Shown here: positions 52,685 through 61,431 of the stretch, piece by piece
Position numbering within the stretch: the first letter of the stretch is position 1
Layout of the letters: every line of letters starts with the position of its first letter
Origin: Rhizobium sp. 16-449-1b
GTDB lineage: Bacteria; Pseudomonadota; Alphaproteobacteria; Rhizobiales; Rhizobiaceae
DNA: 64,000 nucleotides
Direction: 5' to 3'
Assembly: GCF_017741935.1 (NCBI RefSeq)
Contig: NZ_JAGHMH010000005.1
Coordinates: 62,001-126,000 of the forward strand
Program-made: the position numbers and the translations under genes
Notes under the pieces: model-generated
What the model was told of the DNA's origin: nothing
Database searches by the model: none
Seen by the model: only the letters and a program-made list of their open reading frames with translations

Positions 52685-52822
52685 TCAGGCAATCTTCTTG
52701 GCGAGTGTCGGCTTCTTCAGCATCAGCGCTGCAGCCAGAACAGCCTTCAGGCCGAGCGGGCGGTAGTGCGCGCTGAGATCGGTCTTTGCAGGCTGTTCCA
52801 CATTCGTCTTCTTCGGGGTCAC
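52685..52822 (-). CDS. Small hypothetical protein, 45 residues
   Basis: A short gene supported mainly by its start: AAGGAG is placed 6 bases before the GTG at 52822. The product has a polar N-terminus (TPKKTNVEQPAKTDL), a central amphipathic or membrane-contacting helix (LGLKAVLAAALMLKKP) and a basic end (TLAKKIA). I do not recognise a family. It begins right where the convergent lysE gene ends, so no terminator separates them. Confidence 0.55.
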   Translation of the reverse strand: MTPKKTNVEQPAKTDLSAHYRPLGLKAVLAAALMLKKPTLAKKIA

Positions 52823-52981
52823 GTTACTCTCCTTAACTTCTGTCCCTAGACTCTTATATTTATTGCTCTTTTGCCCGAAATAGCGACAAAATGGAGGCAA
52901 GACACATCATGATTTGTGTCGCCAAACCATAATTCGCGAGCCTTGAGCGGGGCAGGATAGATTAGGATTGTCTGGGGAAAC

Positions 52982-53830
52982 TCAGATGTGACGGCCGATA
53001 TCGTCTTCGCCGACACCCGGCTCTTCGATCGTCAGCGTCCCGTATTTGCGCTTCCATTTGCGCGCGCCGAACGGCAGCGTGCAGAGGTAGATCACGGCGG
53101 TCAGCGACATCACTTCCCAGGTGAAGCTCGACAGCATGGCGACGTAAAGCACCACGCCAAGCATCATCGGCAGCACCAGATCGCGCCGAAGCTTGGTGCC
53201 TTCCGATTTGCCCGACCAGACCGGCAGGCGGCTGATCAGCAGGAAGGCGATGAGTACCGTGTAGGCGGCCGAGAGATAGCCGAAGGTCTTGTCGGTGGTC
53301 ATCCCGAGGAAGCCGAGATAGACGGGCAGAAGCACCAGCATGGCGCCGGCAGGAGCCGGCACGCCGACGAAATATTCCGACTGCCAGCTCGCCTTGTTCT
53401 CGCGCTCCGACATGACGTTGAAGCGCGCCAGGCGCAGGCCGGCGGCGATGGCATAGATGAGAGCTGCGATCCAGCCGAGCGAACGCGCCTGATCCAGCGC
53501 GAAGACATAGACGACCAGCGCCGGTGCAACACCGAAATTGACGATATCCGCCAGCGAATCCATCTGCGCGCCGAACTTCGACGTCGCCTTCATCAGCCGC
53601 GCGACACGCCCGTCGATTCCATCGAGGAAGGCAGCGACCAGAACCATGCCGACGGCAAGCTCGTAGCGGTTTTCGAAGGCGAGCCGAATGCCGGTCAGGC
53701 CGGCGCAGATCGCCAGGATAGTGATCAGGTTGGGAACGACCAGCCGCAACGGAATTTCGCGAAGCCGTGGCCCGCGTCCCGAATCATCGGGTGGGCCATT
53801 GGGTTCGAAAGGCGGGAAGGGCGTTTCCAT
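52982..53830 (-). CDS. pssA: CDP-diacylglycerol-serine O-phosphatidyltransferase
   Basis: A 282-residue inner-membrane phosphatidylserine synthase. The CDP-alcohol phosphotransferase motif DGx2ARx8Gx3Dx3D is intact (LDGIDGRVARL, then FGAQMDSLADIV). Eight hydrophobic segments follow the amphipathic start (PNLITILAICAG). It makes phosphatidylserine, which psd converts to phosphatidylethanolamine. GGAG lies about 8 bases before the ATG. It is the second gene of a psd-pssA operon with a 20-base gap. Confidence 0.95.
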   Translation of the reverse strand: METPFPPFEPNGPPDDSGRGPRLREIPLRLVVPNLITILAICAGLTGIRLAFENRYELAVGMVLVAAFLDGIDGRVARLMKATSKFGAQMDSLADIVNFGVAPALVVYVFALDQARSLGWIAALIYAIAAGLRLARFNVMSERENKASWQSEYFVGVPAPAGAMLVLLPVYLGFLGMTTDKTFGYLSAAYTVLIAFLLISRLPVWSGKSEGTKLRRDLVLPMMLGVVLYVAMLSSFTWEVMSLTAVIYLCTLPFGARKWKRKYGTLTIEEPGVGEDDIGRHI

Positions 53831-53850
53831 GATCGCGCTCCTAGTGGTTC

Positions 53851-54549
53851 TCAGGCGCGGCGGCTGACGACGGGGCCCTTGGCGGAGCCGAATTCGGCCA
53901 GAACCGTTTCACCCGCGATCGCCGTCTGGCCGAGCGTGACACGCGGCTGCGCGCCCTCGGGAAGGAAGACGTCGAGGCGCGAGCCGAAGCGGATCAGGCC
54001 GAAGCGCTCGCCGGCATTCAGCGGCTCGTTGGCATTGGCCCAGCAGAGAATGCGGCGCGCCACGAGGCCAGCGATCTGCACCACGCCGATCTGGCCATGG
54101 GCGGTCTCGATGACGAGGCCGTTGCGCTCATTGTCTTCGCTGGCCTTGTCGAGCTCGGCGTTGACGAAGCTGCCGGAGCGGTAGTTGACGCTGACGATGC
54201 GGCCGCGCATCGGGGCGCGGTTCACATGGCAGTTGAAGACGTTCATGAAGACGGAGATGCGCAGCATCGGCGCCGAGCCGAGGTTCAGTTCCGCCGGCGG
54301 CACGACCAACTGCACGGACGATACCTTGCCGTCCGCGGGCGAGATCACCAGATCGTCGTCCTGCGGCGTCATGCGCTCCGGATCACGGAAGAAATAGGCG
54401 CACCACAGCGTCAGGATCAGGCCGATCCAGAACAGCGGCTTGAAGATCCAGCCGAGAATGAGGGAGGCCACGAAGAAGGCCGCGATGAAGGGATAACCTT
54501 CCTTGTGCACCGGAACGATCGTGTTGCGTACCGTATTGAACAAGCTCAT
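53851..54549 (-). CDS. psd: Phosphatidylserine decarboxylase
   Basis: A 232-residue Psd of the short type. A transmembrane anchor at the N-terminus ([16 protein letters not shown] and [16 protein letters not shown]) precedes the catalytic domain ([25 protein letters not shown]). The self-cleavage site is the GS pair in RFGSRLDVF, which forms the pyruvoyl group. The start MSLFNTVRN at 54549 is preferred over the frame to 54633. It makes phosphatidylethanolamine, a precursor in rhizobial phosphatidylcholine synthesis. Confidence 0.95.
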   Translation of the reverse strand: MSLFNTVRNTIVPVHKEGYPFIAAFFVASLILGWIFKPLFWIGLILTLWCAYFFRDPERMTPQDDDLVISPADGKVSSVQLVVPPAELNLGSAPMLRISVFMNVFNCHVNRAPMRGRIVSVNYRSGSFVNAELDKASEDNERNGLVIETAHGQIGVVQIAGLVARRILCWANANEPLNAGERFGLIRFGSRLDVFLPEGAQPRVTLGQTAIAGETVLAEFGSAKGPVVSRRA

Positions 54550-54668
54550 GTATGCCGCTCTCCTAGCGTTTTCGTCTCCGCTGGTTACAGGGAAACACTC
54601 CTGGGGGCAATGCCGATGCCCTCTCATGCACATCTAAGCTTGCTGATGAACGGCAAGCGTCTGCGGGC

Positions 54669-56546
54669 TCAGGTGGCAGGCGCCAGCCGGTTGACCACGC
54701 CGAGATCGTCGTTCTCGCGCACCTGCTTCAGATGCTCCTCGGCCTGTGTGGCCTCGCGCTGGCGGCTCCACATCGAGGCGTAGAGGCCGTTCCTCAGCAA
54801 CAGCTCCGCATGCGTGCCGCGCTCGGCGATCTCGCCGGCCTTCAGAACGATGATCTCGTCGGCGCCGATCACGGTCGAAAGGCGGTGGGCGATGACAAGC
54901 GTCGTGCGGTTCTTGGAGACAACGTCGAGCGCGGTCTGGATTTCGCGTTCCGTGGTGGTGTCGAGCGCCGACGTCGCCTCGTCGAGAATGAGGATCGGCG
55001 GGGCCTTCAGGATGGTGCGGGCAATCGCCACGCGCTGCTTCTCGCCGCCCGAGAGCTTCAGCCCGCGCTCGCCAACCATGGTGTTGAAACCCTCAGGCAG
55101 AAGGTCGATGAAGTGGGCGATCTGCGCGATCTCGGCCGCGGTCTTCACCTCCGCCTCGGTGGCCGACGGCCTGCCGTAGCGGATGTTGTAGGCAACCGTG
55201 TCGTTGAAGAGCACGGTATCCTGCGGCACCATGCCGATCGCGGTGCGCAGGCTCTTCTGCGTGACCCCACGCACATCCTGGCTATCGACCGTAATCGACC
55301 CGCTCTGGATGTCATAGAAGCGATAGAGCAGCCGCGACATTGTCGACTTGCCGGCCCCCGACGGCCCGACGATCGCCACCGTCTTGCCAGCCGGCACGTC
55401 GAACGAGATGCCCTTCAGGATCGGGCGGGCCGGATCATAGGCGAAATGCACGTCCTTGAACGAGATGGCGCCCTGCTCGATGTTCAGCGGCTTGGCATCC
55501 GGTGCGTCCTTCACCTCGGCCTGTACTTCGAGCAGGTCGAACATCTGCTCGATATCGGTGAGGCCCTGGCGGATTTCGCGGTAGACGAAGCCGATGAAGT
55601 TGAGCGGCACGGAAAGCTGCAGCAGCATGGCGTTGACGAAGACAAAGTCGCCAACCGTCTGCTCGCCGCGCTGCACGGCCAGCGCCGAGAGAATCAGCAT
55701 AACGGTCGTGCCGAGGCCGAAGATCACGCCCTGGCCGAAGTTGAGCCAGCCGAGCGACGTCCAGACGCTGGTCGCCGCCTTTTCGTAGCGCGCCATCGAG
55801 GCATCGAAGCGCTTGGCTTCCATGTCCTCGTTGCCGAAATATTTGACGGTCTCGAAGTTCAGGAGCGAATCGATCGCCTTGGTATTGGCGTCCGTATCGC
55901 TGTCGTTCATCGTCTTGCGGATGGAGATGCGCCAGTCGCTGGCCCGGATGGTGAACCAGATATAGGCCCAGACGGTGAAGGCGGTGACCGCGAGGTAGGA
56001 GAAGCCGTAGCCCCACCAGAAGATGATGGCGGTCAGCAGGAACTCGATCAGGGTCGGCACGGAGTTCAGGATCGTGAAGCGAACGATCGTCTCGATACCC
56101 TTCGTCCCGCGCTCGATGATCCGCGACAGACCACCCGTCTTGCGCTCCAGATGAAAGCGCAGCGACAGCTCGTGCATGTGTACGAAGGTCTTGTAGGCAA
56201 GCTGGCGCACCGCATATTGGCCGACGCTGGCAAACAGCGCGTCGCGCAGCTGGTTCAGCCCGAGCTGGATCAGCCGGGTGAGGTTATAGGCGATGACGAG
56301 CGCGATGGCGCCGACGAGGAGATCAGGCACCTTGCCCGCAAGGTCAGACTTGCCGTTCAGCGCATCCGTCGACCACTTGAAGAAATAGGGGACGAGCAGC
56401 AGCACGAACTTCGATATGAGCAGGTAGACCGATGCCCAGACGACCCGCATCTTGAGATCGCCACGCCCCGTCGGCCACATGTAGGGCCAGAGGTTGAAGA
56501 GTGTCCGCAACAGATTGGAGTCTGAAACTGTCTTGCCGTTTGCCAT
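54669..56546 (-). CDS. ABC exporter, Atm1/HMT1 type
   Basis: A 625-residue half-transporter: six membrane helices (about 35-330) fused to an ATPase. Walker A is GPSGAGKST near 412-420, the signature is LSGGEKQR, Walker B is ILILDEATSALD, with the switch histidine in VIAHRLST. The FNYETVK-like segment SLLNFETVKYFGNE is characteristic of Atm1-like exporters for glutathione-linked sulphur or metal compounds. GGAG is 7 bases before the ATG at 56546. It stands between psd and the LysM gene on the same strand. Confidence 0.92.
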   Translation of the reverse strand: MANGKTVSDSNLLRTLFNLWPYMWPTGRGDLKMRVVWASVYLLISKFVLLLVPYFFKWSTDALNGKSDLAGKVPDLLVGAIALVIAYNLTRLIQLGLNQLRDALFASVGQYAVRQLAYKTFVHMHELSLRFHLERKTGGLSRIIERGTKGIETIVRFTILNSVPTLIEFLLTAIIFWWGYGFSYLAVTAFTVWAYIWFTIRASDWRISIRKTMNDSDTDANTKAIDSLLNFETVKYFGNEDMEAKRFDASMARYEKAATSVWTSLGWLNFGQGVIFGLGTTVMLILSALAVQRGEQTVGDFVFVNAMLLQLSVPLNFIGFVYREIRQGLTDIEQMFDLLEVQAEVKDAPDAKPLNIEQGAISFKDVHFAYDPARPILKGISFDVPAGKTVAIVGPSGAGKSTMSRLLYRFYDIQSGSITVDSQDVRGVTQKSLRTAIGMVPQDTVLFNDTVAYNIRYGRPSATEAEVKTAAEIAQIAHFIDLLPEGFNTMVGERGLKLSGGEKQRVAIARTILKAPPILILDEATSALDTTTEREIQTALDVVSKNRTTLVIAHRLSTVIGADEIIVLKAGEIAERGTHAELLLRNGLYASMWSRQREATQAEEHLKQVRENDDLGVVNRLAPAT

Positions 56547-56689
56547 GCATGTCTCCGGCCTGCTGGGGCTCTGGAAGTGTCGCGTTGTCGGCAAAGAGGG
56601 GAAGGGCGCAGCGCAAGGGCCGCCGCCTGACATGATCGCCGTCAACGCCAAATAGGGTTGCGGGCGGAGCAATACAACATAAGAAGATC

Positions 56690-56728
56690 AAAGGAAAAGA
56701 GAGGCCGGCGATCATATCGACGCCGGCC
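56690..56728 (-). terminator. Terminator after LysM gene
   Basis: Read on the minus strand, GGCCGGCG pairs with CGCCGGCC (56703-56710 with 56721-56728) and is followed by TCTCTTTTCCTTT, 20 bases past the LysM stop. Confidence 0.75.
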
Positions 56729-56747
56729 CCGGGTATTATTGTCTGTC

Positions 56748-58730
56748 CTAGAGATGCTCGCCCGAAAGGCGCTTGCGGTGCATCTCTTCGGCGTTCGGCA
56801 GGGCGTCCTTCGGAAGGCCGAAGACCTGACCCGGCAGAATGCGGTCCGGATTGACGATCTTGTCCTCGTTGGCGACGTAGATCGTCGTGTAGCGCACGCC
56901 AGCGCCATAGATGCGGCGCGAGATCTGCCACAGCGTATCGCCGCGGCGGATGATCACGGTTTCCTTGCTCTCCTGCAGCGGCGCCTGCTCGATGGTCGCG
57001 GGACCGGCATCGCCGCTTGCAACCTCGTTTGCAGGGGCAGCCGGTGCCGCGGGTGCTGCCGGCGGCGCCGTCAGATCGGCCACCATCTGGCCGAGCTTGG
57101 CGAGTGCGGCGCCGACCGAGCTCGCGTCGCGCGGCAGGGACTGCAGCAGCTTCAGCGCATCGCTTGCCTTCATCGAAGCGGTGGTGACACGCTCCTTGAA
57201 GTCGGCGGTCGCATCGGCTGCCGCACGGAAATCGACGATCGATTTCAGCGCGAACTCGTTGGCCGAGCGGGCGGCAGCGAGCTGCTCGTTGCCGGGAACC
57301 TTGCCGTCGCTGAACAGGCCGCTCAGAAGCGCGAATGCCTTGGCCGCATCGTTCTTCAGCTTGCCGAGCGCGCCTTCGTCGAGCGAGACCATCGGCGTCG
57401 CCGCGTTGCCCGTGGACGTGCCGGACTGCGCCGCCACCGTGACCTGGTTGCCTTCGGGACGGTTGAAGTTGACCGAAGCGCGAACCAGAACCTTGCCGGC
57501 CGCATCGACGACGTCGACGCGAATCTTGTGGTCGCCGACGGCAAGCGGCATCACGCCGTCGATGACGAAGTGGCCATCCGCGCCAGCCTTGGCCTTGCCG
57601 ATCAGCTTGTCGTCGGCATAGCCGAACACGTTGGCCTGAGGTTTCGCGGTGCCGGCGACGAAAATCTTGTCGCCTTCGATTTCGACGGCATTGACCCGGA
57701 CATCAGCCGGTGCGGCTGCTGTTGCCGGTGCGGTTGCCGTCTCCGCTGTCGCGGGAGCCTGTGCCTGCGGCGCTGCCGAGGCCTGGTCGGTCGGGTTGGC
57801 GTTGTTGGCTGCTGCCGGTGGCGTTACACCGGGAGCGGTGATGATGCGGCTGGCGGCGCCCGGCTTGGAGACCATGGCGAGCAGCTGCGATGCATTGCCG
57901 TCCTTGGGGATCGAGATCGTGGCGATCTCTTCCGAGGTCGTCACCTTGCCGTCCTTGGCAGTCGCGCGCAGCTGCAGCTGGTGGTCGCCGGCAGCGAGCG
58001 GATTGTCGAGAACCGCGACGAAATCGCCATTGTCGCCGACATCCGTACCCATCAGCACCTTGTCGCCATCGAGGATTTCAAGCTTGCTGTTCGGCTCGGC
58101 GGAACCGGCGATGACGGTGGAGCCGTCTGGCTCGACACGCAGCACGTCGAATGTCGGCAGCTTCGGGCCTTCGGCAACCGGTGCGGCGTTGTCCTGCGTC
58201 TGGGGTGCAGCTGGTTCCGGCGCGCCCGTGAGAGCGGCTTCGGCACGTGCAATCGCGGCGGCTGCGTCGGCGATGTTTTCGGGCAGCGCCTGGATGATGG
58301 AGAGCGCCTTGGCAGCACCGGCCTTGGCCTTGTCGATCGCATCAGTGGTGATCGGGTTGGTACCCTCGGGCGTCGCGAAATCGGCGAGTGCCTGAAGCGC
58401 TCCGATCGTCTTCGTCTTGGCGGATGCGAAAACGTCGTCGGTCGGGCCCTTGCCGTCGGCAAACAGCGCCTTAAGTTCGCCAAGTGCCTGTCCGGCTGCC
58501 GTCGTCAGGCCGCCGAGCTTCTGCGCGGTCGCGGCATCGTCGGGTGCCGACGGACGCGAGGTCTTGGCGGATTCGGTTACGGTTTTCTTGACCTCGGAGC
58601 TTGCCTGATTGATTGCGTCACCAACCTTGCCGGCATCGCCGCCGATACGCGGCATGACGACAAAGACCATCAACAGAATTGCGATTACAAGCACTGCAAG
58701 GGCCAGCAAGCCGGCACGGTTTTTCATCAT
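56748..58730 (-). CDS. LysM-domain protein with mirrored helical/Ig-like repeats
   Basis: A 660-residue protein. One N-terminal transmembrane helix (6-26) anchors it in the inner membrane with the rest in the periplasm. Then come a helical domain (about 65-168), an Ig-like domain (193-276), an alanine/proline linker, a second Ig-like domain (344-426), a second helical domain similar to the first (452-554), and a C-terminal LysM (591-640, RRGDTLWQISRRIYG) that should bind peptidoglycan. The Ig-like pair share VAG/IAG, GDNG-type and LAxGDH blocks. GGAG is 6 bases before the adjacent ATGs. It probably links the inner membrane with the cell wall. Confidence 0.87.
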   Translation of the reverse strand: MMKNRAGLLALAVLVIAILLMVFVVMPRIGGDAGKVGDAINQASSEVKKTVTESAKTSRPSAPDDAATAQKLGGLTTAAGQALGELKALFADGKGPTDDVFASAKTKTIGALQALADFATPEGTNPITTDAIDKAKAGAAKALSIIQALPENIADAAAAIARAEAALTGAPEPAAPQTQDNAAPVAEGPKLPTFDVLRVEPDGSTVIAGSAEPNSKLEILDGDKVLMGTDVGDNGDFVAVLDNPLAAGDHQLQLRATAKDGKVTTSEEIATISIPKDGNASQLLAMVSKPGAASRIITAPGVTPPAAANNANPTDQASAAPQAQAPATAETATAPATAAAPADVRVNAVEIEGDKIFVAGTAKPQANVFGYADDKLIGKAKAGADGHFVIDGVMPLAVGDHKIRVDVVDAAGKVLVRASVNFNRPEGNQVTVAAQSGTSTGNAATPMVSLDEGALGKLKNDAAKAFALLSGLFSDGKVPGNEQLAAARSANEFALKSIVDFRAAADATADFKERVTTASMKASDALKLLQSLPRDASSVGAALAKLGQMVADLTAPPAAPAAPAAPANEVASGDAGPATIEQAPLQESKETVIIRRGDTLWQISRRIYGAGVRYTTIYVANEDKIVNPDRILPGQVFGLPKDALPNAEEMHRKRLSGEHL

Positions 58731-58885
58731 CAGGTCTCCCCAAGCGGCAATCTTGCCAGACTTCCTGAAATTGCTAGCGATTCCCGTTGCTTTGCACAAG
58801 CAGTCAAAGTAGCCGGGCAAATGTAAGATGTATGTTTTCCGTCATTTTTCTTGACTGGACCCAGAGAGAATAGTTGTTTGCTCCC

Positions 58886-59509
58886 ATGACAGATCAATCT
58901 CATTCCATTCGCTCCATCTGTGTCTATTGCGGTTCGCGCCCCGGTAGCGACCCAAGCCACATGGCCGCCGGCCGCGCGCTGGGCAAGGAGATCGCCGATT
59001 ACGGCCTGCGCCTGATCTATGGCGGCGGCACCAAGGGAATCATGGGGGCGGTTGCGAGCGGTACGCTCTCGAACGGCGGTCAGGTGACCGGCATCATTCC
59101 CGAATTCCTGATCGACATGGAGGCGACCCGCCACTCCCTCGGCCAGCTCAACGAGTTGATTGTAACGCCTGACATGCATGCGCGCAAACACACGATGTTC
59201 GAGCGCTCGGATGCCTTCGTGGCGCTCCCCGGCGGTATTGGCACGCTGGAGGAAATCATCGAGATCATGACCTGGGCGCAGCTCGGCCGTCATGAGAAGC
59301 CGATGATCTTCGCCAACATCAACGGCTTCTGGGATCCGATGATGGAGCTCCTGCGCCACATGACGGACGAGGGCTTCATCCACACCGCCCACCGGGTGCA
59401 GCCGCTGGTCATCGACACGATCGAGGAGATCATCCCCGCGATCATGGCGCAGGCCGCCGAAGTCGCGAGCGACCGCGACGGCGAGGAAGCCGTTATCTCG
59501 AAATTGTAA
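58886..59509 (+). CDS. LOG-family protein (cytokinin riboside 5'-monophosphate phosphoribohydrolase-like)
   Basis: A 207-residue LOG protein. YGGGTKGIMG at 45-54, R100 in MHARKHTM and PGGIGTLEE at 115-123 are the phosphoribohydrolase site. The family removes ribose 5-phosphate from nucleotide monophosphates; in plant-associated bacteria it can release active cytokinins, while in others it is a general AMP/nucleotide hydrolase. A TTG at 58874 would add four residues. It is divergent from the LysM gene. Confidence 0.9.
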   Translation: MTDQSHSIRSICVYCGSRPGSDPSHMAAGRALGKEIADYGLRLIYGGGTKGIMGAVASGTLSNGGQVTGIIPEFLIDMEATRHSLGQLNELIVTPDMHARKHTMFERSDAFVALPGGIGTLEEIIEIMTWAQLGRHEKPMIFANINGFWDPMMELLRHMTDEGFIHTAHRVQPLVIDTIEEIIPAIMAQAAEVASDRDGEEAVISKL

Positions 59510-59520
59510 TAAGCGGGGGC

Positions 59521-60435
59521 TTATCGCCCCCGACTGCCTCTCAGCATCGACCACGTATAGAGGAAAAGTCCCGCCCAGATCAGCGGGAAGGCAATCATGC
59601 GCGCGGTGCCAAGCGGCTCCTTGAAGATGAAGACGGCGATCAAGAAGATCATCGTCGGCGCGATATATTGCATGATGCCAATGGTCGACAGCTTCAGGAG
59701 CTTGGCGCCGTTGGCGTAGATCATCAAAGGTACAGCGGTAACCAGGCCGCAGCCGAGCAGAAGCGCGGTATCGGCCCATCCCGTGCGATAGAAATGACCG
59801 CCGCCGCTGCCGAATTCCAAATAGAGAATGTAGAAGAAGGCCGGGATGCTGAGGATCAGCACCTCGAGGAAGAACCCCTGGTTCGGTCCGAGCGGCAAGG
59901 TCTTGCGAAACAGGGCGTAAAGACCCCAGGAGATCGTCAGCGTCAGCGAAACCCATGGAACACCGCCGCTGTCGGCCGCAAGCACGACGACCGCAAGGCC
60001 TGCCAGCACGATCGCGCCGATCTGCGCCGGACGCAGCTTTTCTTTCAGCACCACGGCGCCGAGGAAGATGCTGAAGAGCGGATTGATGAAATAGCCGAGT
60101 GCTGCGTCCAACGAATGCCCGGCACCGATCGCCCAGACATAGGTTCCCCAGTTGACCGTGATCAGCGATGCGGTGAGCGCCGCCATCGCCAGCATGCGCG
60201 GCGAGCGCAACGCGATGCGGATATCCTGCGTGCGGCCGAGTACGATGAGCACGATGCCGGCCAGCGGCAGCGACCAGAGGATGCGATGCGCGATCACTTC
60301 GGCCGGCGAAATATGCGCGACCGCCTTCATGTAGATCGGCAGGAAGCCCCAGAGCAGATAGGCCGTAAGCGCGAAGGCGAAGCCACGCGGACTATCCTCG
60401 TTTTTCACGAGGGGAATGCTTGCATCGGCGGACAT
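59521..60435 (-). CDS. rarD: RarD-type EamA-family transporter
   Basis: A 304-residue inner-membrane protein with ten hydrophobic helices in two EamA halves. The opening FALTAYLLWGFLPIYMK block and LLWSLPLAGIVL-like second helix with HRILWS are the RarD signature; the second half has MQYIAPTMIFLIAVFIFKEPL. RarD was first linked to chloramphenicol sensitivity; the true substrate is unknown. The stop is 11 bases from the LOG stop (convergent). Confidence 0.9.
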   Translation of the reverse strand: MSADASIPLVKNEDSPRGFAFALTAYLLWGFLPIYMKAVAHISPAEVIAHRILWSLPLAGIVLIVLGRTQDIRIALRSPRMLAMAALTASLITVNWGTYVWAIGAGHSLDAALGYFINPLFSIFLGAVVLKEKLRPAQIGAIVLAGLAVVVLAADSGGVPWVSLTLTISWGLYALFRKTLPLGPNQGFFLEVLILSIPAFFYILYLEFGSGGGHFYRTGWADTALLLGCGLVTAVPLMIYANGAKLLKLSTIGIMQYIAPTMIFLIAVFIFKEPLGTARMIAFPLIWAGLFLYTWSMLRGSRGR

Positions 60436-60549
60436 TGGGTGTTTCCATTGGTTCTTATGATTGGCACCCGATTAGCGCAAAGGCCGTGAATAGGCCAATT
60501 CATTTCATTGAAGCGATATTCGCTATTGCTGAATTATCAGGATCAGACC

Positions 60550-61425
60550 GTGGATGAAGCCGAGCTGAAAATCTGCCGCCGTGCTTACGCCGTGCAAATG
60601 CTGGCCAAAGCCGGTGTCGATCGGGATGATGCGCTGCTGAACGCGTTCTCCACTGTGCCGCGCGAGGACTTCCTGGGGCCGCCGCCGTGGAAGATGCGGG
60701 ACTGGAAGCGTTATGTGGACGTCCCCTCAATCGATCCGGTCGTTCTCTATCAGGACCTGCTCTTCGCGCTGCAGGCCGATCGCCAGGTCAACAATGGCAG
60801 CCCCAGCCTGCATGCGGGCGCCTTGCACCGGTTGAAGCTGCGCAAGGGCGAGACGGTCTGCCACATCGGCGCCGGCAGCGGCTATTATACCGCCATCATC
60901 GCCGAAATCGTCGGCGAGACAGGCCACGTTGTGGCCGTCGAGTTTGATGCGGAGCTGGCGCAACAGGCCAGGCGCAATCTCGAGCGATACGCAAATGTGG
61001 AAGTCGTCCAAGGGGATGGTCTCGAATGGCCCCGCGAGCCGGCGGATGCCGTCTATGTGAACTTCGCGCTGCACCACCCGGCCGAACCCTGGATCGACAG
61101 GCTCGCGACCGGCGGGCGTCTGCTGTTCCCGCTCGGCACGCCCGCCATGGGCGCCGAAGGCCGGTTGCTCGGTGTCACCGCGCAGGCCGCCTTCTTCCTG
61201 ATCGGCAGGGAGGGAGATGAATTGAGCGCGCGTTTCCTGCAGCCGGTCAATTTCGTCTGGGGCGAGGGGATCTCCGGCGATCTCTCCACCTACGCCGCGC
61301 TCGATCGCGCCTTCCACGCAGGAGGGCTCAATCGCATTCACGCGCTGCGCTGGAATGCGGTCAAGACGGAGCAGGAGTGGTATTCGCAGGAGCGCTGGGG
61401 CCTCGTCATGGCGGCGCTCCATTGA
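60550..61425 (+). CDS. PCMT-like SAM-dependent methyltransferase
   Basis: A 291-residue class I methyltransferase related to protein-L-isoaspartate O-methyltransferase. The SAM-binding motif is HIGAGSGYYTAIIAE, followed by the acidic VAVEFD strand. PREDFLGPP and LLFALQ precede it as in PCMT proteins, but the C-terminal extension is longer than in Pcm itself, so the substrate may differ. The start is uncertain: GTG at 60550 has AGGA 7 bases upstream; a TTG at 60508 would add 14 residues. It is convergent with cimA, 6 bases apart. Confidence 0.83.
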   Translation: MDEAELKICRRAYAVQMLAKAGVDRDDALLNAFSTVPREDFLGPPPWKMRDWKRYVDVPSIDPVVLYQDLLFALQADRQVNNGSPSLHAGALHRLKLRKGETVCHIGAGSGYYTAIIAEIVGETGHVVAVEFDAELAQQARRNLERYANVEVVQGDGLEWPREPADAVYVNFALHHPAEPWIDRLATGGRLLFPLGTPAMGAEGRLLGVTAQAAFFLIGREGDELSARFLQPVNFVWGEGISGDLSTYAALDRAFHAGGLNRIHALRWNAVKTEQEWYSQERWGLVMAALH

Positions 61426-61431
61426 GCGTTC

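Noticed and set aside
54732..56525. 597-codon open frame opposite the ABC exporter
   Set aside because: Antisense shadow; the ABC gene has all ATPase motifs.
56658..58826. 722-codon open frame on the plus strand opposite the LysM gene
   Set aside because: Arg/Gly/Cys-rich translation with no domain; the opposite strand encodes a clear signal-anchor, repeats and LysM.
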